From NCBI GenBank assembly GCA_036925085.1, contig JAUPFP010000013.1, positions 3,373,155 through 3,437,154 on the forward strand: a DNA stretch of 64,000 bases, written 5' to 3'. Origin of the DNA: Brachycybe producta (Eukaryota > Arthropoda > Diplopoda > Playtdesmida > Andrognathidae). Positions 24,936 to 37,635 of the stretch are shown here, one piece after another; position 1 is the first letter of the stretch; the number at the start of each line of letters is the position of its first letter. The notes under the pieces are model-generated. The model was not told the origin of the DNA and searched no databases. It worked only from the letters and a program-made list of their open reading frames with translations. The translations under genes were made by a program, and so were the position numbers.

Positions 24936-27900
24936 TTAATTATTAAGGACATTATTATCTTCTTCTTTTTTTCTGTTTTGTTCTGCATGAACGTCCCATT
25001 CGACAAGACAGAAAAGCCAAGTTCCAATCGTTCCGAAAATGACAAGGATCAAGAGTTGCCACGAAAGATCCAGAGTCGTACTGTAGAAGAAGGCGATCGC
25101 AGCTGCCAATGACTTCGAACCACAACAAAATAAAAGAAACAAGTTCAGGTATTGTTATACATTTTACATAAACAATTTTAAATGTCAGCAAGAAGTTTTA
25201 GAAACTAAACGTTTTTTGAACGTTATTGAACAAGGGTTTTTTAAATCGCATTTTAACAGAGAATGGAGAATTTAAATAGCCTTTCATAGCCATTTATCTT
25301 TTTTAGAATTTTATTTCATCTGAAATTATCTTTAAATTGAAGAAGAAATGAACAAAATTTTTATTAACCTGCATGAATTTGAATAGAGCGAATGCCGGTG
25401 CGCTGTCATCGGGATATAAAGAACCTACGATCGAATATGTCTTAACGAAAGAGACAAGAGTCAGTATATATTTACGATGAAGGAATGACTATATTAATCA
25501 TATATTATGATCGAGTATATACTTGAGTATTGAAACAACTGTCGGCAAAACCCAAAAGAAAACTGCAAGCAATTGCCAAATACATACTGAAGAAACAGAA
25601 AGAAAGAAAAAAAAAAAACGATTAGTGATGATCGAAAATGAAAGTAAAATTTTATTTAGATGAATTTAATTCATTTACTTGCTGTCTATGTAAGCTAGTT
25701 TGCTGGTTTTGTTTGTAACTAAAGGCGCATCTCCAGGAATGTTTATGAAAACCAGATAAAAAGTAATCATGTGAAGGACGTAACCGAGAATAACGATAGG
25801 ATCTCTTCCGAAACGAATCGTCTTCTTTCCCAAAATGCCAAAAATGGCTCCACCTGTGTTCAGTTTTAACAAATCGTTAGGCTCTTAGTTTAAAAGACAA
25901 AAAATTCAAAGTTTCTAATGAAATAGAAGAGTCAAAGTAAATAATTATAAATTATTTTCATGATGATATTTTTCAAAGTAAATTTTTAAAGGCAGATTTT
26001 ACAAAAAAAGACTAAATTTTTCAAATTACTACAAGGCTCAACAAACTAGATTCTAAAATACCCTCGTACAACAATTGAAAACTACATCTTTTTCGATGAA
26101 AAAAAAAAGCTCTGAAGCCGGGATTACTCCGAAAACACATGTAGCATACAACACCGTGGCATGCGACATGACGCACAATGTTGATCCTTTGCAGCATGCT
26201 TACAAATGTGACTCGTGCGTCATGTTGCACGTTGTCGCCACTATTTCCGATACGAGTGGAAACAATACTGATGACGCATGCCACAGCCTCGTTCGCCTCT
26301 ACAATGGTGAGTGGTCAAACGAAACGATATTGTCTTTTATTGAGAGACAGAAACATTAAGTAATAAAATTATTGACACATATGGCACATAACAGTTGTAG
26401 CTTTCGATGTATTTGTATGGGTGGTAATGCTGCAAGATTTTTTGGGTGCTGCATGCAACGATATTGTTTGCCGCAATCCACATGCCACACATTGTTCCCT
26501 CGGTGTAATCCCAGCTTAAGTCTAGCCACTCACCATCAATTTTGGCTTGTCCATCTTGGCATTTTAAAGCCATAATGGATCGTGTAGGTGGTGGATTTTG
26601 TTGATTAAAATCTTTTTTTAATTTAGAAAATATTGTTAAGTGCTAATAAGATAATTTAGAAATTAAAAATTAAAACAGTAGGGGTCGTTTTCACAAATGC
26701 CACAAAAAGTTTACTTTTAACAAAACAAATATATCATAACATTTTCTAGAATTTTGAGATTTCAAAAAACTACGAATTTTTTTTAAAAAAAATTCCATTA
26801 GTTTGCATGTAAAAGCTGTTTAGTCATTCTTAATATGAAATGATTAGTGCACAGATGCACTTATATTGTGTCATAATGTACTCAAAAGTGGCTGGATCTG
26901 TCATCATGTGTTTGGTTTGTTTTTACATTTTATACACACTTTTGGCTTTAAAAATTACCTAAAACTTCTCCAATTCCGATAAAAATTCCATTGATTCCAA
27001 CGAGTTGTTTGGCATAACTGCCAAAAGCAGTCGTTCGTCCGATACAAGTTCCGTAAATACCGCTAAAGAATCCCAACTCCAACCCTTAAAAGCATAATAA
27101 AAGCTCTGTTTTAAATTTATATGAGAGAGTCCACATTTATTTTCAAAATTCCAACCCGTATAAAAGTTGTTCAAAGTCAACATTCCCATTCGTTTTGTAA
27201 ATAACAGTTGAAATGCTCGTACTGTAAAAAAATATAAGAATTTTCGTAGATTTTTAAAACGATTTTAATGTGATTATTTGTATGTTCTCTTTACCTATCG
27301 ATTGTACCGGATGTTTCGATTCATTCCTGTAAAGAATCGGTATATTCGGTAAATAACATGGTTTTAAAGTAGCCTATAAACGTCCTTTGAACTCTGTTTA
27401 TGTGTCTATAAGGTGGCTTTATATGTACATATTTTGCTTTTGTTACCTTCTCCGGACGGCGCAACTGTACTGTGGCTAATGCTAAGCTCAATAGACGTTT
27501 TTGTAAAATTTGTACTAAAAAATCTCAAGCTAACGTTTTTTTTTATGAAAAAATTCAAATTGTTTTCAAAACTAGAATAGTAAAAGGCTATATGCTTAAA
27601 GTTTTTTCATGGGAATATCTTAAAAAATAAAACATTTTATAGTTCAGTTTGAAAATGACCATTTTTTTTAATTTTTTCATTAAAGATATCATCATGAAAA
27701 AACATTTAGCATTATCACCAGCTATTCTAGTTTCTAAAAGACTTTGAATTATTTAGTAATGTTTCTCTTAAAAACGTTCGCTGGAAAAACATAAATTTTC
27801 TCGAAACCGCGGATGAGACCAAGAAACCTCTTATAAAACATACTAGCCACGCACAGGGGCCGCCATCTGAGGGGACGAAAACAAAATAAATATCTATTCA

Positions 27901-30900
27901 GCCACTTTAAGAAAGAAAATGAAGAGAAACGTGAAAGTGTTTTAGAAACTAGAAAGGCAGCACAACCACTTTTCAAGTTGATATCTTTTAAAATAAGTGT
28001 TTTACGTCAGTTTGAAAATGATCTAATTTTAAGCAGACATTATTTTTTTTAACTGTTGTCCATAAAAAGTTTATTTTGAAATACATCAAAATGAAAATGC
28101 TATTATATGATTCAGCTATCATTCTAGTTTCTAACGCACTTTGAATTTTATTCTAAGGCCCTTGGCACACAGACCACTTTTGGGATAACTTTTTGACTGC
28201 AAAATGAAGTCCGGCTGTGAACAAAACCGACCAAGTTGAGGTTTTTCCATAGAAAACACTTTAAAACCACCTTCGATTTCATTTTGCATTCAAAAACTGA
28301 TCTCCTTATTCCAACCTAACCAGAGTTCAAAGTTCAGCCGTTTATAAAACGGGTTAAAACTTTACTCGTTTTCTTTTTCGTTAATTGCAAGTTCTCGGCT
28401 CGTTCCCGTCTGTAGAAAGAACATTATGACGACTCCGATTACGGCCACAATTAACAAAACGATAAAAACTGTGTATCGTGTGTTGTCGTCGATACGATCT
28501 TTTCCGTTAAACTCAAAGTACACGAAGATGTTACCGAAAAACATACTGAAAAAAAAAGAAAGAATTAACGTAGTTATAGGGTCGTTTTCGTACGAAATAA
28601 AAAACAAACCCACAAAAAAGTACCTGCTTTGTAACATGGCCCAAAATATGCCAGAATTTCTTGCCATTGTATCTGAATCAGAATTGACGGTCAAGAAGTT
28701 TCCTTGACCAGTCCAGATAACTGTAAATAGTTAAATAGTAAAAAAAAAATGTCAATACAACTCTGAACAACTTTAAAGAATAATTTAATAGTATGTTATA
28801 AAGTAGAAGAGTAAATTTACTCTTCTACTTTCAGTAAAGCTCCAGAAAATAATTAGCCTCAAATACGACGAAATTAAAAAAATAGAGACTAAAACGAACC
28901 GAGATCATTTCAAACATACTCAACTCCTTAATCTAGATATAACTGAATAAGTGCCAAACTGATTAAAAGCCAAAATTTTGGCGTTTATTCAATTCGGCGC
29001 TTCTACAGTTTGGCGTTTGTTCAGTTTGGCTCAATATGACATTTAATGTTTAACTTGGCGCACATAATCAGTCGCCATGAGCAAAAATGATGCAAATCTG
29101 CTTAAAGAGTTTAAGTTGAACTTTAAATGTCGTCTCCGTTTTTTTTTAATTTCGGCCAATGTCTAGTATGAATTACAAGCTGCTCCAAATCCTATAAGAA
29201 CGGATCCAGTGTAAAGAGACCATAAATATGGATGCAAAAATACAGCAATGAATAAACTAGAAAAGAAAAAAAAAACAAATAAGATGGAAATTTATTTTGT
29301 TGTTGTTGTTCGAAATATGTTGGTAATATTAATAGAATATATACCAATATAAAATTCCTCCCATAACCATGGACCATTTTGCCGTAAGCAGAGAGACGAC
29401 TACGGGTGCGATCCAGTTGGCAGCAGCAAACACAATGTAGATTATGGCTAAACTAAAAAGAAAAAAAAAAAACAGAAATACAACAAAAAAGTCATTTAGT
29501 AAGAAATTCAATTTAATTCTCTGTCTTTAAGTGTGTGGCAAATGTTCGGAACTAAAATGGTGGCATTTCGACAAATGTTTAGCAAACCAAATGCAGATCT
29601 CGAAGCGTCAATTTGGCACTTTCGATGTCGAATTTTTCAAAGATTTTAACCATGTTTTTTTTTTTTAAATGTACCACAGACTTTCTCCAGCTTTGTTGGC
29701 TAGTACGTAATTTTATCAGTAGGATTTTAGACTTAGACGAAGAAAAAATTTAGAAACTAGAATAGCAAGTAAATATGTTAACATTATTGTTGTTCGTATT
29801 ACTTTTAAGAATAGCTGTTTTTTAACTCTGGTTATTATTCTGCGCGTCAGAAGTGTGTTAGAAACTAGAACGGCACCTCGAGTCTTTCATGTTGATATCG
29901 TTCAAAATAAACGTTTTATAGACAAATATTTAAAAAATATCGTTTGCTTAAAGATTCAAACTCACATAAAAAAACGTATTTTAAAAGATATCAACATGTT
30001 AATACTTTCATGTAATTGAGATTATCTTCTAGTTTCTAATACCTAGTACACACCTGATAATTTAAATGTATTTAAGTAATAAACGTGTTCTACAGAGCCC
30101 TGTGAAGGACAAACAAACAATATGTCGAATTCAATTTATTCAGTTGTTAATCTGAAAATATTGAGTAAATACTTAAATATAATTATATAAACTATTGACA
30201 AAATATTGATTTAGTATTTTTCAATTTAAAATATTAATAATAAAGTCAATTTTTATTTGGTGTTCATGTCCTTAACTGGATTCCGTATAATTCACCTGAA
30301 CACATTTAATTTGAATTCATTTAACTCATGTGTGTACAAGGTATGACACACCTTCAAATTTCTCTCTATTTTACTCTTATTTAAAATTGATGAAAAATAA
30401 AATTTAATATATCAATTTCCAATTTCCTATGAAAAGTTTATTTGTCACGAAAATACTTTTATTAAGCGCTTTTAACGCATTATAATTTGCCTAAAATAAT
30501 TCTAGTTTCTAAAAATGAACAAAAAATACAAAATTACAATGTCTTGTGTATTTTTTATTTGTTAAGCTGTTTCTAAATGGCTAATTTTTTTTAACTCTGT
30601 AGTTATTACTGCGTTTCTGAAGCAAAACTAAAAATAAATTGAAAGTATGTTAAAAACTAGAATGGTAACTGAGTAATTTCATAGTATTTTCATGGTGATA
30701 TATGAACACATCACCATGAAAATACTATGAAATTACTCAGACAGAAATTAAAACATATAGTTTGCTTTATGTATGCTTTTTGTATTTTTAAAAGATATCA
30801 ATATTATACATGTAAATACCCTTAAATGATTGAGCTACCTTTCTAGTTAGTAAAACACATTCAAGTTTTTTCTTCATGTTACACCCCCCGGCACGCGGAC

Positions 30901-33900
30901 CGAGGGGCGTTAACACTTAAAAGTGACAACTTTTTTGCAGGTTTTTCTGCCACTTGGTCTCCTAGCTGTAGCGTTTTGCCACACCTTGTAATTTATTTTA
31001 TTTAAAATGAATAACGTACCTAATAAAGCCGGCACCTCCAAATCCTCCCATACTATCAAGGACAGTTTGCTAAAAAAAAGTATTGATAAAAAAATAATAA
31101 CTAATTTCATATTAATTAAATCTTTTAATTGCTTTATTATGAAATGGAAATTTTCAGATTTAATCCTTCAAATTATATAAATACTTCCGTTGTTTTGTAG
31201 CAAATTTCTAAACCAGAAATTTGATTGAGAAACCCCACCCACCCCCCCCCCCCCAAAAAAAAGAAGAAATTATATAATATCAAATATTTAATTGAAATCA
31301 AACGAAATGATTGACATTAGAGAAGATAATAACATAACGGAAACATAACACATATTTTTGAAATGAACATATTATTATATTGGAATTGTTGTTTCAAAAA
31401 TAAGGAAATGATACAAATTGGTGTTCAGATGATTTATTATTGATTTTGTCATGAAATATAATAAATTCCAGAAAGTTCTTAAGAAATAGATATTTTGGAA
31501 TTTTCGATTTTTAGGTAAACAATTTTCTTATCACTGATAATGATTAAGGCTCGGATTTTTATGCAATATTTCAAGCAAATATTTCTCAAATCTGTGGCCA
31601 AAGTGCCAAATGTGATCAGGGATGGGCAATTGAAAAAAAAAATATAAATTCCGATTAAAATACCAATAAATTGAATATTTTCGATTTCGATTCCAATTTG
31701 AATAGGCTATACCGATTCCAATTGTAATATATTTTCCCCAAAATGTTTTTCTATAGAAGTTGCCAGTCGTCATAACAAGGGCGGAGCCAACTGAAGTTTT
31801 CACCTGTAAAAACACTGGTTAGAGACTAAAAATCCAGTTGACAACTGATAGTAACCAGACATCTAGCCTCTAAAAAGCCTTTTTTGATTAGAAAAAAAAG
31901 CATAATTGCAGTTGCTTTAATGATGATTGGGATTTGGGCCACAAATTGAGAAACATTTAATGATGTGTTCATGTAATTTTAAGTCTGAATGCACGGTTTC
32001 CATTAGGTCAAAAATTAAGAGGTAATAATGAATTTTCATGTCAAATATAAAACTGTTTTGCATTTACGCGCGTTTGACGCAACGTATCCTTGACTTAAGA
32101 TTGGAGGCTAGCGTCTTTTAATCGAAAGAACACCACAGTCAATTTTTAACGAAATTTCTTTAAAAATTGACAATATTAAAATTTCCATTTTAACCACCTT
32201 TTTTGACCTAATGGAAACAGTCCGTACAACATTTTGTTTTTTTCTTGCAAGAAGTGAAGAAAATGTAATTCTAAACACTTTTTATATTTTGATGCCCACG
32301 TAAAACGACTAATGTTTCAAGTAGAAAATTGACAACATTATTTAAATGAGTTAAACCTGATTATGTAAACCAGAAAGATGAGTTCATGAACTAATGTTGT
32401 TGGTCACTTGAAAACTTGTCCATTTTCAAGTATTTCTTCAACATTTTGTTATCATTAAGGCCAAAAGTTTGCATAAAATGTTCAAAACGCACAATCATGG
32501 TAGAACTAATGTTTGACACGCCATTTTTGCAATAATTATTAATCAGTTTAAACTGTTTAATGAACAGACTGATTTTTCAAACTCTGGTTTTATTCATTGT
32601 TTCAAAGAGCAGCAGCAAAATTTAAAAAAACTAGAACGGTAGCTGAATTACTTAATATTATTTTCATGTTGATAATCTTTCAAAATTAACGTTTTATAAC
32701 ACAATAATATTTTTTTAAAAAAAAATGTCGTTTGTTTAAAGTTGGGTCGTTTTCAAACTCAAATAAAAAGTCGATTTTAAAAGATATCAATCTGAAAATA
32801 TTCTTAAGTGATTGAGTTTACCTTTCTAGTTTCTAAAATGTTTATATTTCTCTTAATTTCGCATCTGTAACGTTTCAGGGCCGGCATTTACACTCTAAAA
32901 CAACCTTATATAGTCATATATAAAAATTTATGAAAGTCAAAAATTGCATATATTTTGTAAATTTGCATTAAGTTGTTGAATTTCACTTTAAAAAAAAAAA
33001 CGTTTTGGTAAGAAAAATTATTTAACAAAGAATTTTTAAACGAAATTACTTCGATTTCGTAACAAAATGCTTTAAAAATTCGAAAAGTCTTGAAAAGCTT
33101 TTCGGGAGGGTTCAATGGACCCTCAGAAGTCATAAAAATGCTTAATAAGATTAAATAATGCACATATACTCAAGAATTTTAAAATTCTTGTAAATTTTGA
33201 AATTGCTTCAGCCATTTATTTTAAATTAATTGTGCTTCTACTATATACGAGCCATTTTTACATTTTTATTTGCATAAAAAGAACCATTTTCTTGCAGATG
33301 TTTTGCATTTTTTTGTGGTTTATTTTTATTTACATAAAAAAATGCATAATTTCTAAAAACAATTTGCACATTTTTGCAACATTTTATTTGCATAAACGTG
33401 TTTTGACGTTAAGTTTTGATTTAGGGCAGTAAAGTAACTAATTGAATATAATTTAATTCCTGATCTGATGATCAACTCGTTGTTCACGTTTTTTATGACA
33501 CTTTTGTAAATGAAAAACGCCTACATAATATCAGATTTTTCAATTTGTTTTTTTCTATCAAATTTGGATAAAAAGCGTATTTTGAAAGATAATATCATTA
33601 TGAAAATGCATTCTTTCAAATTTTTTAAGCCTGGGTTTCCTAAGTTAGCTGTGGTACCGTAACAGGCATTTAGAAATAGGGACGAACACAAGTTGGCTCC
33701 GCCCTTTTTATGACTACCGGCAACTTCTAATTCGTTTGTTGTGTGGTTCAACGTTGACAAGGGTGGAGCATGTGACGTCAGACTACATAACCAACCAATT
33801 AGAAGTTGCCGGTCATCATAAAAAGGGCGGAGCCAATTTGTGTTCGTCCCGATTTCTAAATGCCTGTGGTACCGTAATATGAAGGTAAATGACGTCACAA

Positions 33901-36900
33901 AAAAACCGTTTTCGTAGATGTAAATGGATTTTTTCTTCTTTTCGAGAACAGTAAGCGCCATATTTCTCGAGAAATTGACGTCATTTACCATCATATTACG
34001 AATGCTATTTTACGGTACCGCTGCTATCTTAGGAAACTCCAGGCTTTTACTTTTCTTATTATGAATAAACCAATGAATTTTGCATTTGAAAGCACTTGAT
34101 ATAAAAACGGAAGTGAGACGACGCATTCGAAATGGTCCAACTAAAATGAAGACGTCAAAAATAGCAGAAAAAATCAACTTGGTTTACATTTCAAAATGTT
34201 ATTTCTAGACACACTTTATTACTTTTGTAATTCCAACTGAATTTTCAATCTAGATCAGATTGAAGTCTAAACTTTGACTTTTTTTTTGTTATTCAATCTT
34301 ATTTAGATAATTGTAATTTTTTTCTCTCTCTTTTTCACAAAATTGATAAAATTAAATTTTGTTTCTATTGTTGTTAAAATGAAATGTGAAATTGACAATA
34401 AATAAATAAATAAATCAAAATTAAAATCTAACACTTAATAATTGTATTAACAAAAATACAAGCACAAGTGGTATGATGATTTCCCCCCATCATTTTTTAT
34501 TTAGTTTATTAAAAGTATGTTTAGAGAATTTGAGTTATAAAAAAAAATACTTATCAACATTTATTTAACAAAAAAAAAAGTGAAACTATTTACAATTTTT
34601 TTAAGTCTGTGTAAATAAGATTTTTAATAAACAAATATGATGATGATGGAAGTATGTCATTTATGCTTTTTTATCAATTAATATCATAAGGGTTCTGAAC
34701 TTTGTAACATTTTTTATGTTCAATAATAATCCAAATTTTGATTATTTCTTTTGATTTTTCTCCAATATTTATATGGGTAACATATCGAATGACGTCATTT
34801 TACCACTTACATGTAAGATTACTTTCAATATAAGTTTACTTTCGATATAACTTATATCATAGAAGAAGAAGAAATAACAGAAAATGCAAATCAAATTGTT
34901 TCTTTCATTTATTATCTGTTTTTTGTTGTTGTTGTTGTTAACGTATTTCAAATTGGAACATCATAAATTAAAAAAGCTGACACCTTTGCAAGATTTGTGA
35001 TAGCTTTTTTTTAATGTACCATTAGCAAATCTGCACTAATCTCTCACCCCTTTAAAGTGTGGACACAGATTGACAAAGTATAGTATACAAAGTATAGTTG
35101 CTAAGCTGAAAGCTTGTGACGTCAGAGGAGTTAACAAAACTGTAGGACAAGCATGTCAAACTCGCGGCCCACAACGAATATTTGTGTGGCCCAGCCAATA
35201 TAACGGTAATTTTGTAGCATAATTTATACTTTACTTTTCGAAATAAACCGACGTTTCTATAAAAATTGAAGTTTTTGTTTTTTTGTGGCCCACATAAACT
35301 TATATCTTGTTTATTTGGCCCGTGTAAGTCTTTTGAATTTGACATGCTTGCTGTAGGATATTGTGTCATTTTAGAGACTGATACGAGAAAATGGAAGATA
35401 GCAAACGTTCTCAACAACAACAAAAAAAAAGGTTCATGAATTCTTTCATTGTAATTTACTCCTTTTTTAATCAGAAAAAAAATGACACAAACCTAATTTT
35501 TTTTAATCAACCCTTCTGACGTCACAAGCTTTATCTTACATTGAGACAACTGTAAGGTGTTTAATATTTTAAATTTTCACCTTTCATCCATCTCAAATGA
35601 CTAAAAGGGCCAGAGGGGGCTACAGTATTTAGTGGATATAAGTTAATATTCTCCACCCCCATATTCCAAATAACACTACCTATAATACTAACCTATAGAA
35701 ACCTCGCTAGCCCTATAGCCTTCACCTTCAACCCTCGTTGTTGTTTGAGACGGAAGGTTCCTTTTTTAAATTGGTAATTAAATTTGATAAAAATTTTGGA
35801 GGGAAGAGAGAGAGAGAGAGAAAAAAAAGGGGTTTAATAGGTGAGGGGGCTTAAAATAGGGGTTTGTCTGTCAAAATACCAAACAAAACCACTTTAAAAT
35901 ATGGTAGTAATGAGGTTTTTATGGGGGGTATTGGTATTACTGAGCCCTGTGGATATATATTATAGTATAATTTATCATTTTTTATTTATGTTTATATATA
36001 GTTTATACCTAAAGATATACCTTAGTATACTTCATATTATTTATAAGGTGTGGCCGCCATCTTAAACTTAAAATGGCGGCCACAACTATAAGTGAACCCT
36101 AAAAACCACTAACCCCTTTAACTTTTTACATAATCTGAAGAAGAAAAAAAAACGTTGCTTTTCATGCAAGTCACGTTTCCCTAAAAAGAACGAAGAGATG
36201 AAGGACCTAATGTCCTTCAAAAATGTTCAAATCTACAACACCCTTATTTTAAACACCCCCCATAAAACCATATTAATCCTTGTTTGGACACCTGTAGATT
36301 CTCTAGGGCTTGAAATTCGCTTGCAAGTTCAAACGTTTGCAATGAAATTGTAACATTTTCAAATTAGCTTTTTGTTGTTTGGCGCCAAAGGGCTTTCGTT
36401 GTGTTTTTAGCGCCAAAGGGCTTTCGTTGTGTTTTTAGCGCCAAAGGGGCAATATTTGTCATTTTAGTACCAAAAGTTCATTTTGGCATTGAAATGTAAT
36501 GTTGTGTTTTGGCGCCAAAATGCAACACTGTGTTATCATGTTAGTGCCAGGATTTCTTTTGACATCAAAGGTTAAAATATGTATTGTGTTTTTGGCGCCA
36601 AAGGGAATCGAGCTATGAGGTTTTCTTTTGGTGCCAAAGAACAACACTGTGATTTTAGTGCTAGGATTTCTTGGGCTTAAGCCCAGTGCCCTACATTTTC
36701 AGGGGGCCCAAAGGCACAATGCAAAATATTGTATTGTAGTTGTTAAAAGAGAGATATTAGCATGAAAATAGTAACTACAACATCTTAAAAAATTAAAATA
36801 GTATATTTTTACTGTATGCTACAAACGACATTTATAAATTTTATTCAAATTTTTTAAAAAGGGCCCCAGAAAAACCTCAAGCCCAGGGCCCTCCCCAAAA

Positions 36901-37173
36901 AGCTAGATCCACACAATGCTTGTAGCATTGAAGTATAATGTTGTGTTTGGCGCCAAAGAGCAATCTTGTTGTTTTTGGCGCCAAAGGGCAATGTTGCGAT
37001 TTTGGCGCCAAATTGCTGAGAGGTGGGGGGGGGGGGTGTCATAATTAAATCGTCTGCTATGAATTAAAATAGTGTTACAAACTCACCTGTATCATGCCGC
37101 ATGTTTGAAATGCTGTGAAAACAAACATAAAAGCAAATCCTAAAATAATAATGTTGATAAACTTTTTATCCAT
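24936..37173 (-). CDS. MFSD11: UNC93-like MFS protein MFSD11, 13 exons, 437 aa
   Basis: Exons (minus strand): 37173-37087, 31069-31020, 29452-29345, 29256-29177, 28720-28624, 28545-28366, 27326-27295, 27221-27156, 27084-26959, 25853-25679, 25586-25523, 25440-25369, 25112-24936; every phase closes. MFSD11 is a 12-span major-facilitator family membrane protein of the UNC93 branch with unknown substrate. Family signatures seen: FINIIILGFAFMFVFTAFQT at the start, WTGQGNFLTVNSDSD, NSGIFWAMLQS, FFSGIYGTCIG, FGRDPIVILG, PGDAPLV, SCFNTQ, PDDSAPAFALFKFMQ and the terminal AFFYS..LSWQLLILVIFG. Length is close to human (449 aa). The 32-bp exon at 27295-27326 is needed to keep phase. The first intron is 6 kb and full of repeats. 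The gene is divergent from SRSF2. Confidence 0.94.
26110..26545. mobile_element. Possible inverted-repeat element in MFSD11 intron 9
   Basis: The left side has GGGATTACTCCGAAAACACATG and the right side the inverse of GGGATTACACCGAGGGAACA. GGCATG motifs and GGTGAGTGG are also mirrored. The frames inside are not conserved-looking. The class is unassigned. Confidence 0.35.
27410..27912. mobile_element. AAGGTGGCT-ended MITE in an MFSD11 intron
   Basis: It starts AAGGTGGCTTTATATGTACA and ends TAAATATCTATTCAGCCACTTT, with a GCCGCCATCTGAGGG motif near the right end as in the 1456-1794 copy. Confidence 0.55.
27915..28152. mobile_element. Long-TIR foldback family, full copy 4
   Basis: Directly adjoins the previous element. 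Arms share GTTTTAGAAACTAGAAAGGC and its inverse, with a TTTAAGCAGACATTA centre. Confidence 0.75.
29850..30042. mobile_element. Long-TIR foldback family, full copy 5
   Basis: Arms are marked by TGTGTTAGAAACTAGAACGG and ATCTTCTAGTTTCTAA. The centre has CGTTTGCTTAAAGATTCAAA. Confidence 0.7.
30622..30876. mobile_element. Long-TIR foldback family, full copy 6, with an inner perfect hairpin
   Basis: Outer arms are as in the other copies. Inside the left part lies a perfect 30-bp stem (30669-30698 with 30711-30740) with a 12-base loop, absent from sibling copies, so it is probably a local duplication-inversion. It lies in an MFSD11 intron. Confidence 0.75.
31224..31262. repeat. Poly-C/poly-A tract
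   Basis: A CCCACCCACC lead-in to an uninterrupted C run followed by an A run, in MFSD11 intron 1. Confidence 0.9.
31549..31962. mobile_element. AGCAAATGTTTCT-ended element carrying a half MULE-like MITE
   Basis: Same family as 43496-43793 and 48738-49025: GGATTTTTATGCAATATTTC at the left, CCAGACATCTAGCCTCTAA in the middle, ATTGAGAAACATTT at the right. A 3' half copy of the ACAGGCA MITE (about 31745-31806) interrupts it. Confidence 0.55.
32615..32860. mobile_element. Long-TIR foldback family, full copy 7
   Basis: AAACTAGAACGGTAGCTGAA at the left, TTTCTAGTTTCTAAAATG at the right, centre AAAGTTGGGTCGTTTTCAAA. In MFSD11 intron 1. Confidence 0.75.
33627..34046. mobile_element. AAGCCTGG-ended element hosting MITE copy A
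   Basis: Once the inserted 33662-33867 element and one 9-bp duplicate are removed, the remainder is an inverted repeat: AAGCCTGGGTTTCCTAAG and GGTAAATGACGTCA arms are mirrored on the right. It is about 205 bp without the insert. The nesting shows it is older than copy A. Confidence 0.65.
33662..33867. mobile_element. MULE-like MITE (ACAGGCA family), copy A
   Basis: A 206-bp element flanked by a perfect 9-bp direct duplication, GGTACCGTA (33653-33661 and 33868-33876). The ends are ACAGGCATTTAGAAAT and its inverse, with an inner TGTGACGTCAGA. Confidence 0.9.
35100..35542. mobile_element. CRE-ended MITE, copy 2, split by a hAT element
   Basis: Left end AAGCTTGTGACGTCAGAGG, right end the inverse (CTTCTGACGTCACAAGCTT), as in 14191-14395. 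The hAT element at 35148-35350 has landed inside the left half. Confidence 0.75.
35148..35350. mobile_element. Non-autonomous hAT element with 8-bp target duplication
   Basis: Bounded by CAAGCATGTCAAACTC and its inverse GAATTTGACATGCTTG, with a perfect 8-bp direct repeat CTGTAGGA on each side (35140-35147, 35351-35358). The ATGTCAAACTCGCGGCCCAC terminus is of the hAT type. It is 203 bp with no transposase. Confidence 0.9.
35811..35830. repeat. (AG)n microsatellite
   Basis: A short GA dinucleotide run leading into an A run, in MFSD11 intron 1. Confidence 0.8.
36378..37012. repeat. Interspersed array of TTTGGCGCCAAA palindromes
   Basis: The perfect 12-mer occurs at 36378, 36508, 36591, 36946, 36974 and 37001, with diverged versions (TTTTAGCGCCAAAGG) at about 36405 and 36435. 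Units share TTGTGTTTTTGGCGCCAAAG context, so this is a degenerate satellite. The 12-mer equals a palindromic E2F-type site. It lies just inside MFSD11 intron 1. Confidence 0.85.
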
Positions 37174-37476
37174 CGTTGGCTATTTTTTTAAACAAATAAT
37201 GAAGAGTATTTTAAAAAATGAACTTTTTTTAGAATTATAAAATTTACATTGGAATAGTAAAGAGAGTCAAAGAGATGATTTTCTTGAGAGCATAATAAGC
37301 TATCTAAGTTTCAAGCTGCTAACAGAAATGATATTAGTTTGTTGCTTTGATCTTTGTAAAAACTTCATATGGGATTTCTTTCTTTTTATCTCACATTTAC
37401 AACGAATTGACTGCATGAAAATCGCTTTAGCATTCGTGGCCTACATTTGCAAAATAAAAGTGGGCGTGCGTGCGGC

Positions 37477-37484
37477 TGACGTCA
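37477..37484. promoter_or_regulatory. CRE palindrome TGACGTCA
   Basis: A perfect CREB/ATF consensus in a locally GC-richer patch (GTGCGGCTGACGTCATC), about 300 bases upstream of the MFSD11 ATG. Other TGACGTCA sites in the window lie within transposons; this one does not obviously. Confidence 0.4.
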
Positions 37485-37635
37485 TCATTTTCGCGTGCAA
37501 AATATGTAACACGATTTCATAGACATAACAAAAAAACAATTGTTTTGAAATTAATTAATTTAATCAGTTTTACGATAAAATTTTATTTTGTGCGAATTCT
37601 GATTTGAAAGTCCGAATTTATTTATTTTATTAATT

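Noticed and set aside
26075-26359. 94-codon plus-strand frame in an MFSD11 intron
   Set aside because: It overlaps a probable inverted-repeat element, has no splice context of its own and no recognisable domain.
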